This document shows, in pieces, positions 9,632 through 17,462 of a DNA stretch of 64,000 nucleotides (the first letter of the stretch is position 1; every line of letters begins with the position of its first letter). The notes below the pieces were generated by a model. The model had not been told where the DNA came from, did not search any database, and saw nothing but the letters and a program-made list of their open reading frames with translations. A program made the translations under genes and the position numbers. This DNA comes from Solirubrobacterales bacterium. GTDB lineage: Bacteria; Actinomycetota; Thermoleophilia; Solirubrobacterales; Solirubrobacteraceae. Location: positions 1 to 64,000 of the forward strand of contig DAHUYQ010000046.1 in assembly GCA_027315115.1 (NCBI GenBank), written 5' to 3'.

Positions 9632-11011
9632 TCAGTGCGATCCCAGCCCCGCCGCGGGGCGCCGCTTGACGATCCGCTCCCAAGCCTCGGTGAGGACGGG
9701 ACGCAGCACCGCCTCGATCTCTTCGAACTGCTCGGTGTCGGCGATCAGCGGCGGCGAGAGCTGCACGATCGGGTCGCCACGATCGTCGGCCCTGCAGATC
9801 AGGCCGCGCCGGTAGAGCTCGCCGGAGAGGAACCCGCGCAGCAGCTCCTCGGACTCCTGGTCGTCGAAGGTCTCCTTGGTGCCCTTGTCCTTGACCAGCT
9901 CGATCGCGCAGAAGTAGCCGACGCCGCGCACGTCGCCGACGATCGGCAGGTCCCGCAGGCTGTCGAGCATCTCCCTGAAGGCCGCCTCCCTGCTGCGCAC
10001 GTGCTCGCACAGCCGCTCGCGCTCCATGATCTCGATGTTGGCCAGCGCGATCGCGCTGGAGACGGGGTGCCCACCGAAGGTGAAGCCGTGGATGAAGCTG
10101 GCGGTCCCGTGCAGGAAGGGCTCGGCGATCCGGTCGGTGGCGATCACCGCGCCCATCGGCGCGTAGGCGGATGTGATCCCCTTCGCGGTGGTGATCATGT
10201 CGGGCAGGTAGTCGTAGCGCTGGCAGCCGAGCCAGTGCCCGATGCGTCCCCAGGCGCAGATCACCTCGTCTGAGATCAGCAGCACGTCGTAGCGGTCGCA
10301 GATGTCGCGCACGCGCTGGAAGTAGCCGTCCTGGGGCACGAAGCATCCGCCCCCGTTCTGCACGGGCTCGAGGATCACCGCGGCAACCGTGTCTGGGCCC
10401 TCGAACAGGATCGCCTCCTCGATCGCGTCCGCCGCCCACATCGGATCGCGGTCGGCCGGCCAGCGATAGGAGTTCGTGTTGGGAACGTGCCTGCCACCGG
10501 GCGTCAACGGCTCGAAGGGCTCACGCAGCGGAGGCAGGCCGGTCGCGGTCAAGGCCCCCATCGAGGTGCCGTGATAGGCCAGGTAGCGCGAGATGATCTT
10601 GTGCTTGCGCGGGCGCCCGCAGGCGGCGTGATAGGCCTTGGCCAGCTTCCACGCCGACTCAACCGCCTCAGAGCCGCCGGAGGTGAAGAAGACGCGGTTC
10701 AGGTCGCCCGGCGCGAGCGAGGCGATCTTGGCCGCCAGCTCGATCGAGCGCGGATGGGCGTAGCTCCAGTTGGTGTAGAAGCCGAGCTCGGCGATCTGGC
10801 GCTGGGCGACCTCCCCAAGCTCGGCGCGCCCGTGGCCGATGTTGACGCAGTAGAGCGCGGAGAGCCCGTCCAGATACCGGTTGCCGGCCTCGTCGTAGAC
10901 GTAGCAGCCGTCCCCGCGGACGATCACTGGCAGCTCGCCGTGCTCGTAGGACCCCATCCTCGTGAAGTGCATCCACAGGTGACGCACCGCGAGCTTCTGG
11001 AGGTCGCTCAT
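9632..11011 (-). CDS. Class III aminotransferase, putrescine/polyamine:pyruvate type (SpuC-like)
   Basis: This 459-residue PLP enzyme has the PLP lysine K277 in TTAKGITSAYAPMGA. It also has FFTSGGSEAVESAWKLAKAYH, the Asp motif LISDEVICAWGRIG, and SFIHGFTFGGHPV. Large N-terminal blocks (LWMHFTRMGSYE, YLDGLSALYCVNIGHGR) match the omega-amino acid/putrescine:pyruvate branch, which transfers the amino group to pyruvate and forms alanine. It is the first gene of an operon with ald and an aminobutyraldehyde-type dehydrogenase, which supports putrescine as substrate. It has an ATG start with no Shine-Dalgarno; a TACGAT box lies 6 bases before it. The exact amine donor is inferred. Confidence 0.88.
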   Translation of the reverse strand: MSDLQKLAVRHLWMHFTRMGSYEHGELPVIVRGDGCYVYDEAGNRYLDGLSALYCVNIGHGRAELGEVAQRQIAELGFYTNWSYAHPRSIELAAKIASLAPGDLNRVFFTSGGSEAVESAWKLAKAYHAACGRPRKHKIISRYLAYHGTSMGALTATGLPPLREPFEPLTPGGRHVPNTNSYRWPADRDPMWAADAIEEAILFEGPDTVAAVILEPVQNGGGCFVPQDGYFQRVRDICDRYDVLLISDEVICAWGRIGHWLGCQRYDYLPDMITTAKGITSAYAPMGAVIATDRIAEPFLHGTASFIHGFTFGGHPVSSAIALANIEIMERERLCEHVRSREAAFREMLDSLRDLPIVGDVRGVGYFCAIELVKDKGTKETFDDQESEELLRGFLSGELYRRGLICRADDRGDPIVQLSPPLIADTEQFEEIEAVLRPVLTEAWERIVKRRPAAGLGSH

Positions 11012-11057
11012 GCAGCTATCGTATCGAGTGTCACGAACCTCCGAAAGGAGCAGGGGG
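11012..11057. promoter_or_regulatory. 46-bp divergent promoter region, aminotransferase/permease
   Basis: The aminotransferase ATG (minus, 11011) and the permease ATG (plus, 11058) are 46 bases apart. On the minus strand TACGAT (11023-11018) lies 6 bases before ATG, which predicts a leaderless transcript. On the plus strand the permease has a strong AAAGGAG (11044-11050). Both -35 elements would have to lie inside, or close to, the opposite gene. The segment is the likely control point of the amine module. Confidence 0.5.
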
Positions 11058-12719
11058 ATGGGTATCGCAGACGCAGACGCAACCAGCCTGGCGGGTCAAC
11101 CGGCTGGTGGCGGGCAGATCGGCGCCGCGAGCGGCGCCGTCGTCGAGAAGGGCCTGAAGCGCAACGCGATCGGCTACGTCTCGAACATCGTCATCGGCGT
11201 GGCCTCGACCGCGCCGGCTTATTCGATCGCGGCGACGTTGGGCTTCATCGTCGCCGACCCAGGCGTCGCCACGCATGCGCCGGGCGTGCTGCTGGCCGCC
11301 TTCGTGCCGATGCTGCTGATCGCGCTCGCCTACCGCTACCTCAACAAGGCGGACCCTGACGCGGGGACCACGTTCGCGTGGACCACGCGCGCTTTCGGGC
11401 CCGGCATGGGCTGGGTCAACGGCTGGGCGATCTTCCTCTCGGACGTGCTGGTGATGGCCTCGCTGGGCTACGTCGCGGCCACCTACAGCTTCAAGCTCGT
11501 CGAATGGCAGTGGGCCGAAACGCACGCCATCGCCGGGCTGATCGGCTGCGTGCTGTGGATCCTGCTCATGACCTGGGTCTGCCACCGCGGGATCGAGCTC
11601 TCCGCGCGTGTGCAGCAGCTCCTGCTGAGCTTCGAGGTCGTGATGCTCGTGATCTTCTCGGTGGTGGCGCTCGTGGACGTCTACGCGGGCAACCCGTCGC
11701 ATTCGATCCAGCCGCAGGCATCGTGGTTCAACCCGTTCGCGATGCCCTTCCACGACCTGATCGTGGCGCTGCTGCTCGGCATCTTCATCTACTGGGGCTG
11801 GGACTCGGGCGTGACCGTCAACGAGGAGTCCGAGGACTCCAACGAGGGGCCGGGCCGCGCGGCGGTCGTCTCGACGATCCTGCTGGTGGCGATCTACCTG
11901 CTGGTCTCCGCGGGCGGCCAGGCGTACCACGGCACCGCGTTCGTCGCCAACGAAGAACACGCGAGCGACATCCTCAACGCGCTCGGCAAGGACGTGCTCG
12001 GCGCGCTCGGAGTCAAGTTCCTGATCGTCGCGGTGCTCACATCGGCCGCCGCCTCCACCCAGACGACCATCCTGCCCACGGCCCGCACGACCCTTTCGAT
12101 GTCGCACTGGGGCGCGGTCCCCTCCGCGATCGGGAAGATCCATCCGCGCTTCCTGACGCCGACCCTCTCGACCTGGGGCTTCGGGCTGATCTCGATCCTG
12201 GTCGCGGTGCCGCTGATCCTGACCTCCGAAACGGTGCTCGAACTCGCGGTCGTGGCGCTCGGAATCCCGGTCTGCTTCTACTACGGGTCGACCGGGCTGG
12301 CCTCCATCGTCTACTACCGGCGAGAGGTCTTCCAGAGCGTGCGCAAGTTCCTGCTCGTGGGAATCGGCCCCCTGATCGGGGGGCTGATCATGTTCGGCAT
12401 CGGCGGCTACGCGATCGTCTACTACGGGCACGCCGCCAACTCCGAAGGCAAGATCTACCTGGGCCTGACGCTGCCGCTGTGGTTCGGCTTGATCGGGATG
12501 TTCTTCGGCGTCGCGCTGATGATCCTCTCGCGCTTCTACTTCCGCGCGTACTTCGCGCGCACGCCCGAAACGGCCCCGCCCGGCCTGCTGGACGCGCGCG
12601 TGGAGCATGCGCCGGTGCACCTGATGGGCCCCGAGCACGTCACGCACGGAGCGCATCTGCTCACGCCGGAGGCCGGCGAGGAGCCTCCGAAGGAGCCTCC
12701 GCGCACGCCCCCCACCTGA
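11058..12719 (+). CDS. APC-superfamily amino acid/polyamine permease
   Basis: This is a 553-residue integral membrane transporter with about 12 hydrophobic segments. It starts after a cytoplasmic N-terminus with GLKRNAIGYVSNIVIGVASTAPAYS, the APC substrate-binding helix 1 region (GVASTAPAYSIA). It ends in a charged cytoplasmic tail (EAGEEPPKEPP). The family imports amino acids or polyamines by proton symport or exchange. It is divergent from, and 46 bp away from, the putrescine-type catabolic operon, which suggests that it brings in the amine substrate. The start at 11058 is chosen over an in-frame ATG at 11010 because AAAGGAG lies 7 bases upstream; the earlier start would overlap the divergent gene. 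The 141 bases after it are GC-rich, with repeated CGGCCG. Confidence 0.9.
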   Translation: MGIADADATSLAGQPAGGGQIGAASGAVVEKGLKRNAIGYVSNIVIGVASTAPAYSIAATLGFIVADPGVATHAPGVLLAAFVPMLLIALAYRYLNKADPDAGTTFAWTTRAFGPGMGWVNGWAIFLSDVLVMASLGYVAATYSFKLVEWQWAETHAIAGLIGCVLWILLMTWVCHRGIELSARVQQLLLSFEVVMLVIFSVVALVDVYAGNPSHSIQPQASWFNPFAMPFHDLIVALLLGIFIYWGWDSGVTVNEESEDSNEGPGRAAVVSTILLVAIYLLVSAGGQAYHGTAFVANEEHASDILNALGKDVLGALGVKFLIVAVLTSAAASTQTTILPTARTTLSMSHWGAVPSAIGKIHPRFLTPTLSTWGFGLISILVAVPLILTSETVLELAVVALGIPVCFYYGSTGLASIVYYRREVFQSVRKFLLVGIGPLIGGLIMFGIGGYAIVYYGHAANSEGKIYLGLTLPLWFGLIGMFFGVALMILSRFYFRAYFARTPETAPPGLLDARVEHAPVHLMGPEHVTHGAHLLTPEAGEEPPKEPPRTPPT

Positions 12720-12860
12720 CGCTCGCCCGGCCGAGCCGCGCGGCCGCCCGGCCGGCCGACGCGATGGACGTTTGTTCGATCTTTCGACTCCGCTCGTGAC
12801 GATCGGGCGGCTCGCGGGACTAAGCGAGCCGACCGGAAAACTTCGAGTAGGGGGATGTCC

Positions 12861-14498
12861 ATGCAGACTCATCGGCGCAGTTCGATCGGCCTCAGCGCCA
12901 CCGGCGGCCGCGCCAGGACCTGGCTCGCGCTTGCGGCCACGACCGGCGCGATCGCGGCGCTGGGCGCAATGCCGGCCGCGCAGGCCAGCGCGAGCACAGA
13001 ATCCTCGGGCGGGCTCAGCGGCCCGACCGCGGGGCTCCCCCTGCCGGTGAGCCTCCAGCTTCCCGGTGGCGAGCTGGAACCGATCCTCTCCCAACTGCCC
13101 GTCAGCGAGCTCGGCCTCGGCAACGCCGAACTGAGCAAGCTGATCTCGCAGGCGAGCGAAAGCCTGCTCGGCGGAGCGCTGCTGGGCGAAGCCGGCACGA
13201 AACTCACCACTCTCGTTGACAACCTGCTGGCGGGCAATCCAGAGACGACGCTCGGCGAAGTGCTGAGCTCCGCCAACGGGCTGCTCTCCGGCACGCTCGG
13301 CAAGAGCATCGACGTGGGCGACCTGCTCGGAGCGCTCAGCCCCGAACAGTCCTCCAAAGCGCTCGAAGGGCTGCTGAGCTCCGAAGGCATCGTGAAGCTG
13401 ATCAGCGGACTGGCGGGCAGGCTGCAGGAGCTCGGCGGGAGCGGAATGCCGTCCTTCGAAGGGCTGCTGGCGACTCTGCTCGGCTCGCTGCCCGAAGGCC
13501 CCGGCACGCTGACGCCCGGCATCGTCAAGGCGCTGCAGGAAGTCGGGCAGACCGGGCTGGGGCCGATCCTCGAAGCCCTGAAGGGCACCGGCCTGTCCGG
13601 CGAAGGGCTCTCAGAGATGGAAGGGCTGCGCGCAAAGCTGGGCTCGCTCTCCCCCGCTGGACTGCAGGAAGAGCTCTCCACGCTACTCACGACGCTGAGT
13701 CCCACGCAGGTCACGGCGCTGCTCGGCTCTCTGTTCGGCGCTCTCACACCGACCCAGATTCAGGGCATCGTGCAGGATCTGCTGAGCGGCCTCGGCCCGC
13801 TCACCGCGACCAAGACGGTCGGCGAGCTCGCCGAAGCCACAGGGACCAACACGACCGAGCTCTCCGAAGAGCTCGGGAGCGCCGCCTCAACCCTGCCTGA
13901 ATCGCTGCCGGCGGTCAGCGCCTCGTTGCTTGGCAAGGAAGGCGGCGTGATGAGCCTGGTCGACGGCGCCGGACGCGTGCTCGGCTCGCTCGGAGGCAAA
14001 GAAGCCGGCGGCGGATCGGGCGGCAGCGGCGGCGCGGGCGGATCGGGCTCGCCCGGCTCCGGCGGCGGTGGATCGAGCTCCGGCCTTACGCTCGCCGTCA
14101 ACGTCCCCACCGAGCTCTCGACACAGGTCACCCCCGGCTCGGGCGACGCGACGACACCGCGGGGCGTTGCGAAAGCAGGCGCCAAACAGTCCACGAAGCC
14201 AAAGAGGATTCGTGTCCTGCGCCATACGGTCAGGGGAGACGTCGCGCGGATCGTCCTGAGCATCCCCGGCGCCGGGCGGCTGCGCCTGAGCGCGAAGGGC
14301 ATGAAGACAGACTTCCGCAACGTGCTGCGGGCACAGCGGTTCGTGGTGCGCATAAGGCTGGCGAAGGCCGGGATCTCTTCGCTGGCTCACCACCACCGCC
14401 GGAAGCTGAAGGTGCGAGTCGACGCAGCCTTCATTCCGGTGCACGGAGCGCGAAGCACAGCAAGGCTGGTGCTCACGTTCCACTCACGATCGGCCTGA
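12861..14498 (+). CDS. Exported Leu/Ser/Gly-rich protein of unknown function
   Basis: This is a 545-residue protein with a signal peptide (TWLALAATTGAIAALGAMPAAQA). Residues 60-360 form a long series of amphipathic helices with recurring L-x-x-L-L spacing and segments such as SLLGGALLGEAG and ALLGSLFGALTPTQIQGI. A Gly/Ser linker (about 370-405) follows. The C-terminal 130 residues are basic and beta-rich (VLRHTVRGDVARIVLSIPGAGRL), resembling a domain seen at the ends of other exported Thermoleophilia proteins. No catalytic motif is visible. AGGGGG lies 6 bases before ATG 12861; the ATG at 12855 would touch the Shine-Dalgarno. Upstream is a 141-base promoter-bearing gap; downstream are a terminator and an ECF sigma gene. 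I do not recognise the function. Confidence 0.75.
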   Translation: MQTHRRSSIGLSATGGRARTWLALAATTGAIAALGAMPAAQASASTESSGGLSGPTAGLPLPVSLQLPGGELEPILSQLPVSELGLGNAELSKLISQASESLLGGALLGEAGTKLTTLVDNLLAGNPETTLGEVLSSANGLLSGTLGKSIDVGDLLGALSPEQSSKALEGLLSSEGIVKLISGLAGRLQELGGSGMPSFEGLLATLLGSLPEGPGTLTPGIVKALQEVGQTGLGPILEALKGTGLSGEGLSEMEGLRAKLGSLSPAGLQEELSTLLTTLSPTQVTALLGSLFGALTPTQIQGIVQDLLSGLGPLTATKTVGELAEATGTNTTELSEELGSAASTLPESLPAVSASLLGKEGGVMSLVDGAGRVLGSLGGKEAGGGSGGSGGAGGSGSPGSGGGGSSSGLTLAVNVPTELSTQVTPGSGDATTPRGVAKAGAKQSTKPKRIRVLRHTVRGDVARIVLSIPGAGRLRLSAKGMKTDFRNVLRAQRFVVRIRLAKAGISSLAHHHRRKLKVRVDAAFIPVHGARSTARLVLTFHSRSA

Positions 14499-14499
14499 T

Positions 14500-14551
14500 C
14501 CCGACAGGCTGGAAGGGGCGGGGCCGCCCATGCCTGTCGGGCGGCCCCGCC
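14500..14551 (+). terminator. Strong GC hairpin with an overlapping alternative stem
   Basis: GGCGGGGCCGCCC (14517-14529) pairs perfectly with GGGCGGCCCCGCC (14539-14551) around a 9-base loop, followed by AAGTCTGTCTCTC. This is a classic intrinsic terminator just after the stop at 14498. CCCGACAGGC (14500-14509) is also a perfect 10-bp partner of GCCTGTCGGG (14532-14541), which uses the loop and the first bases of the terminator's second arm. The two structures cannot form together. Confidence 0.75.
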
Positions 14552-14703
14552 AAGTCTGTCTCTCGACCGCCGGCTCGGCCAGAGCACCCATGACCATGAT
14601 CAGCACGAAACGGACGACAAGGGCAAGCACCATTGGGACGACATCGGGTGCGCCTTTCCCACAGTGATGTCGCCTTTTAGAACTGTCACTCTCCATCCGA
14701 ACG

Positions 14704-16092
14704 ATGAATGGGGAGCAAGAGAAATGCGGCTCGGGCAAGATCCTGGAGCACCCGCACCAGAACGCGGGCGGCCTCACCGACCAGGCGCTGCTCGCGCTCG
14801 TGCGCGAGGGCGACGAGCGCGCCTTCGAGGCGCTCTTGCTGCGCTACCGCAGGCCGCTGCGCAGCTATTGCGTGCGGCTGGGGGCCGCCGACGCGGCTGA
14901 GGACGTGCTCCAGCAGGTGATGCTGGAGGCGTGGCTGTCTCTGCGCAAGGGCGCCCAGGTCAGCTCCTTCAAAGCGTGGCTCTTCGCGATCGCGCACAAC
15001 GTCTGCCTGGACGCGATCGCGGCCGCTCCACGCGTCACGGATCTGAGCTCGGGCGAAGTAGAGCTGGCAGCCCGCACGCAACCGGCCTTACTGGAGCCGA
15101 ATCTCGCCGAGACGCTCACCGCGGTCGCGGAGCTGCCCCTGCTGCAGCGCGAGGCGATCGTGCGCACGGCGCTGGCGGGAGAAAGCTACGAGCAGGTCGG
15201 TCACTACCTCGGCTTGACGGCAAGCGCGGTCAGGGGGTTGATTCACAGGGGACGCGCGAGCCTGCGCAGCGCGCTCGCGGCGCTTGTCCCGCCTTGGCTC
15301 ACGCGCCTGGTCACAAGCCGCTCAGGCGCTGCCGCCGGCGTGCGCGAATCTCTGTTAGGGCTCGCGTACAGCACGAGCAGCGACAGCTCGGCAGGCGCGC
15401 TCGTGAAGGCAGGCGTGATCGCGGCAGCGGCCGCGGCCGCGATCACGACGGCGATGCCTACCTCTGTGACCCACCCACACGCTCGCCACCGCCGAGCGGC
15501 ATCGCAGCTTGACCGGCACACGGACGGCGGCGGCGCCGGGGGCGGGCTCGACAGCGGCGCGATCGCCACGCAAGGCGCCGGCTCTGCCGCAGGTCAGAGA
15601 CCGCGCGCGGCCGGCTCGCGCAGCGGATCCCATCCGCTGCGCACGCTCGAAGTCGTGCCTGCCAAGGCGGCAGGCACGGGCGCGGGCCGCTCGCCCGCAC
15701 ATATCTACGCCAGCACCACCGCCACCCACACCGTGTTCGCCAGCCAACCGGCAGCGGTCCATCAAGCTGGCGACACCGGCGCGATCAGCCCGGCCGAAGA
15801 ACGGGCGACCTCATCGGTGTCCGCCACCACGACGACATCCGCCGGCGCAGGATCCTCCCCGTCGCAGACGCCGGGGCCCGCCGCCGGCGAATCGAGCTCA
15901 GGCTCGCCCAGCGGTGAAACCGCCGGAACGGCAGGCTCAGGCTCATCGCAAGAGAGCGGCTCGACGTCGGGGTCGAGCGGGTCGAGCTCCAGCGGCAGCG
16001 GTAGCGGCGGCCTGGTCGGCGAAGTCGCTCACACAGTGGAAAAGACGCTCGAAACGACGATCGAAGGCACGCTGGGCGGGCTGCTGCACTGA
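14704..16092 (+). CDS. ECF-type RNA polymerase sigma factor with a putative membrane anchor and long Ser/Gly tail
   Basis: Of 462 residues, the first 200 or so are a sigma-70 family ECF factor. Region 2 includes FEALLLRYRRPLRSYCVRLG and AEDVLQQVMLEAW, and region 4 includes ELPLLQREAIVRTALAGESY and SAVRGLIHRGRASLRSAL. A single hydrophobic segment (ALVKAGVIAAAAAAAITTAM, about 237-256) then leads to about 200 residues of low-complexity Ser/Thr/Gly/Pro sequence. The last 25 residues form a helix (VEKTLETTIEGTLGGLLH). Typical ECF factors stop near 190 residues. The layout suggests a membrane-tethered sigma factor with an exported tail that may replace a separate anti-sigma factor; no anti-sigma gene is adjacent. 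It follows the unknown exported protein in the same direction. Confidence 0.85.
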   Translation: MNGEQEKCGSGKILEHPHQNAGGLTDQALLALVREGDERAFEALLLRYRRPLRSYCVRLGAADAAEDVLQQVMLEAWLSLRKGAQVSSFKAWLFAIAHNVCLDAIAAAPRVTDLSSGEVELAARTQPALLEPNLAETLTAVAELPLLQREAIVRTALAGESYEQVGHYLGLTASAVRGLIHRGRASLRSALAALVPPWLTRLVTSRSGAAAGVRESLLGLAYSTSSDSSAGALVKAGVIAAAAAAAITTAMPTSVTHPHARHRRAASQLDRHTDGGGAGGGLDSGAIATQGAGSAAGQRPRAAGSRSGSHPLRTLEVVPAKAAGTGAGRSPAHIYASTTATHTVFASQPAAVHQAGDTGAISPAEERATSSVSATTTTSAGAGSSPSQTPGPAAGESSSGSPSGETAGTAGSGSSQESGSTSGSSGSSSSGSGSGGLVGEVAHTVEKTLETTIEGTLGGLLH

Positions 16093-16145
16093 GGGTCCGG
16101 CAAGCGGCCCTGGCCGCGGCTCGGAGCCACGGGCCGGCGTCGCCT

Positions 16146-17354
16146 CTACCGCTCGAGCACCCCGTGGGGGCTGCCAAGCTGCGCCAGCCGCTGCAGGAAC
16201 GGAGGCGCCGGGAACGCCTCGGGGCCCAGCACCCCGGTCCCTTGCCAAACGCCCTCGTCGATCAGCTCCATCGCCACGACCGGGTTGATCGCCGTCTGCC
16301 AGACGACCGCCTGGCTCCCGAACTCGCGCATGCTCATCTCGTTGTCCACCACGTGGTAGAGGTAGGTCGAGCGGGGCCGGCCGTCCTTTCCGGTGCCCTT
16401 GACCCAGGTGCCGGCGCAGGTCCTGCCGGTCATCCGATGCCCCAGCGTGGCCGGGTCCGGCAGCGCCGCGGCCACCAGATCGCGGGGCGCCACGCTCGCG
16501 CCACCGACGCGCACCGGTCGCGTGGAGTCCAGCCCCAGCTTGTGGAGCGTCTTGAGCACATCGATGAACTCCTCACCCAGCCCGTACTTGAAGGTCACCC
16601 GCCCGCAGTCGACCCACCGTGGGATCAGGATCACCTCCTCGTGCTCGACGTTGACGCACTCGATCTTGCCGATCCCCTCCGGGAACTCGAAGACCTCGGG
16701 CTCCGAGAAGGGCGCGGTGGTGTAGAGACCGCGCTCGCGCTCCCAGATCACCGGCGGGTTCAGGCACTCCTCGATCGTCGTCCAGATCGAGAAGGTCGGC
16801 GCGAAGTCGTAGCCCTCCACGACCAGGTCGGCGCCGTCGCGCACCCCGATCTCGTCGATCTGGGAGAACAGCTCATCGGCCGCGTAACGAGCGAAGACGT
16901 CTGAGAGCCCGGGCTCCACGCCCATGCCGACGAGCGCCAGCAGGCCGGCGTCGCGCCAGGCCTGGTCGCGCTGGAGCTGGTAGTCGCCGAGCGGCGATCC
17001 GGGCAGCTCATACGGCCGCTGCGGATGCGGCCGCGAGAGCGTCATCGCCATGTCGAGGTAGGTGACCTTCGCGGCCAGCGCGGCCTCGAAGATCGGCTCG
17101 TTCAGGCGCGGGTCGCAGGCGTTGAGGATCACGTCGGGACGGCTGCCGCCGATCGCTCGCGCCAGGTCCTGCCGATCCGAGGCATCCACACGCTCGGCGG
17201 AGAAGCGGCTGGGCTCACCGAGCCGGGCGACCACCGCGCGCGCCCGCTCGGCCGAGACGTCCGCCAGCGTGACGTGCTCGAAGCCTTCTCGCCGCTGGGC
17301 GATCGCGGCGAACGCTCCCCCCACTCCCCCGGCGCCCAGGACCAGTACGCGCAT
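16146..17354 (-). CDS. Saccharopine dehydrogenase-family oxidoreductase
   Basis: This is a 402-residue NAD(P)-binding enzyme. The Rossmann motif VLVLGAGGVGGAFAAIAQ is at the N-terminus, with NACDPRLNEPIFEAAL and VTYLDMAM next. VGMGVEPGLSDVFARYAADE and a C-terminal catalytic half with GRTCAGTWVKGTGKDG and NPVVAMELIDEGVW follow. The family includes saccharopine reductase and carboxy(nor)spermidine dehydrogenase. The latter would fit a polyamine theme, but no decarboxylase partner is nearby, so the substrate is undetermined. The start is placed at ATG 17354, directly before the Rossmann strand; a longer frame to 17429 adds only unlikely sequence. It is convergent with the sigma-factor gene. Confidence 0.85.
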   Translation of the reverse strand: MRVLVLGAGGVGGAFAAIAQRREGFEHVTLADVSAERARAVVARLGEPSRFSAERVDASDRQDLARAIGGSRPDVILNACDPRLNEPIFEAALAAKVTYLDMAMTLSRPHPQRPYELPGSPLGDYQLQRDQAWRDAGLLALVGMGVEPGLSDVFARYAADELFSQIDEIGVRDGADLVVEGYDFAPTFSIWTTIEECLNPPVIWERERGLYTTAPFSEPEVFEFPEGIGKIECVNVEHEEVILIPRWVDCGRVTFKYGLGEEFIDVLKTLHKLGLDSTRPVRVGGASVAPRDLVAAALPDPATLGHRMTGRTCAGTWVKGTGKDGRPRSTYLYHVVDNEMSMREFGSQAVVWQTAINPVVAMELIDEGVWQGTGVLGPEAFPAPPFLQRLAQLGSPHGVLER

Positions 17355-17462
17355 GTGCGAAGTGTGACATATTCCCGGCAGGCCGCCGGGGTCGCCGACC
17401 TCCCCCCGGACAGGGGCACAGATCGCCAAGCTCCCCGGCAGGCCGCCAGGATCTCGACCCGC

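Noticed and set aside
11010-11057. Upstream ATG extension of the APC permease
   Set aside because: It would overlap the start of the divergent aminotransferase. AAAGGAG is placed correctly for ATG 11058.
17355-17429. 25-residue N-terminal extension of the saccharopine-type enzyme
   Set aside because: The Rossmann strand starts right at ATG 17354, and the extension has no family counterpart.
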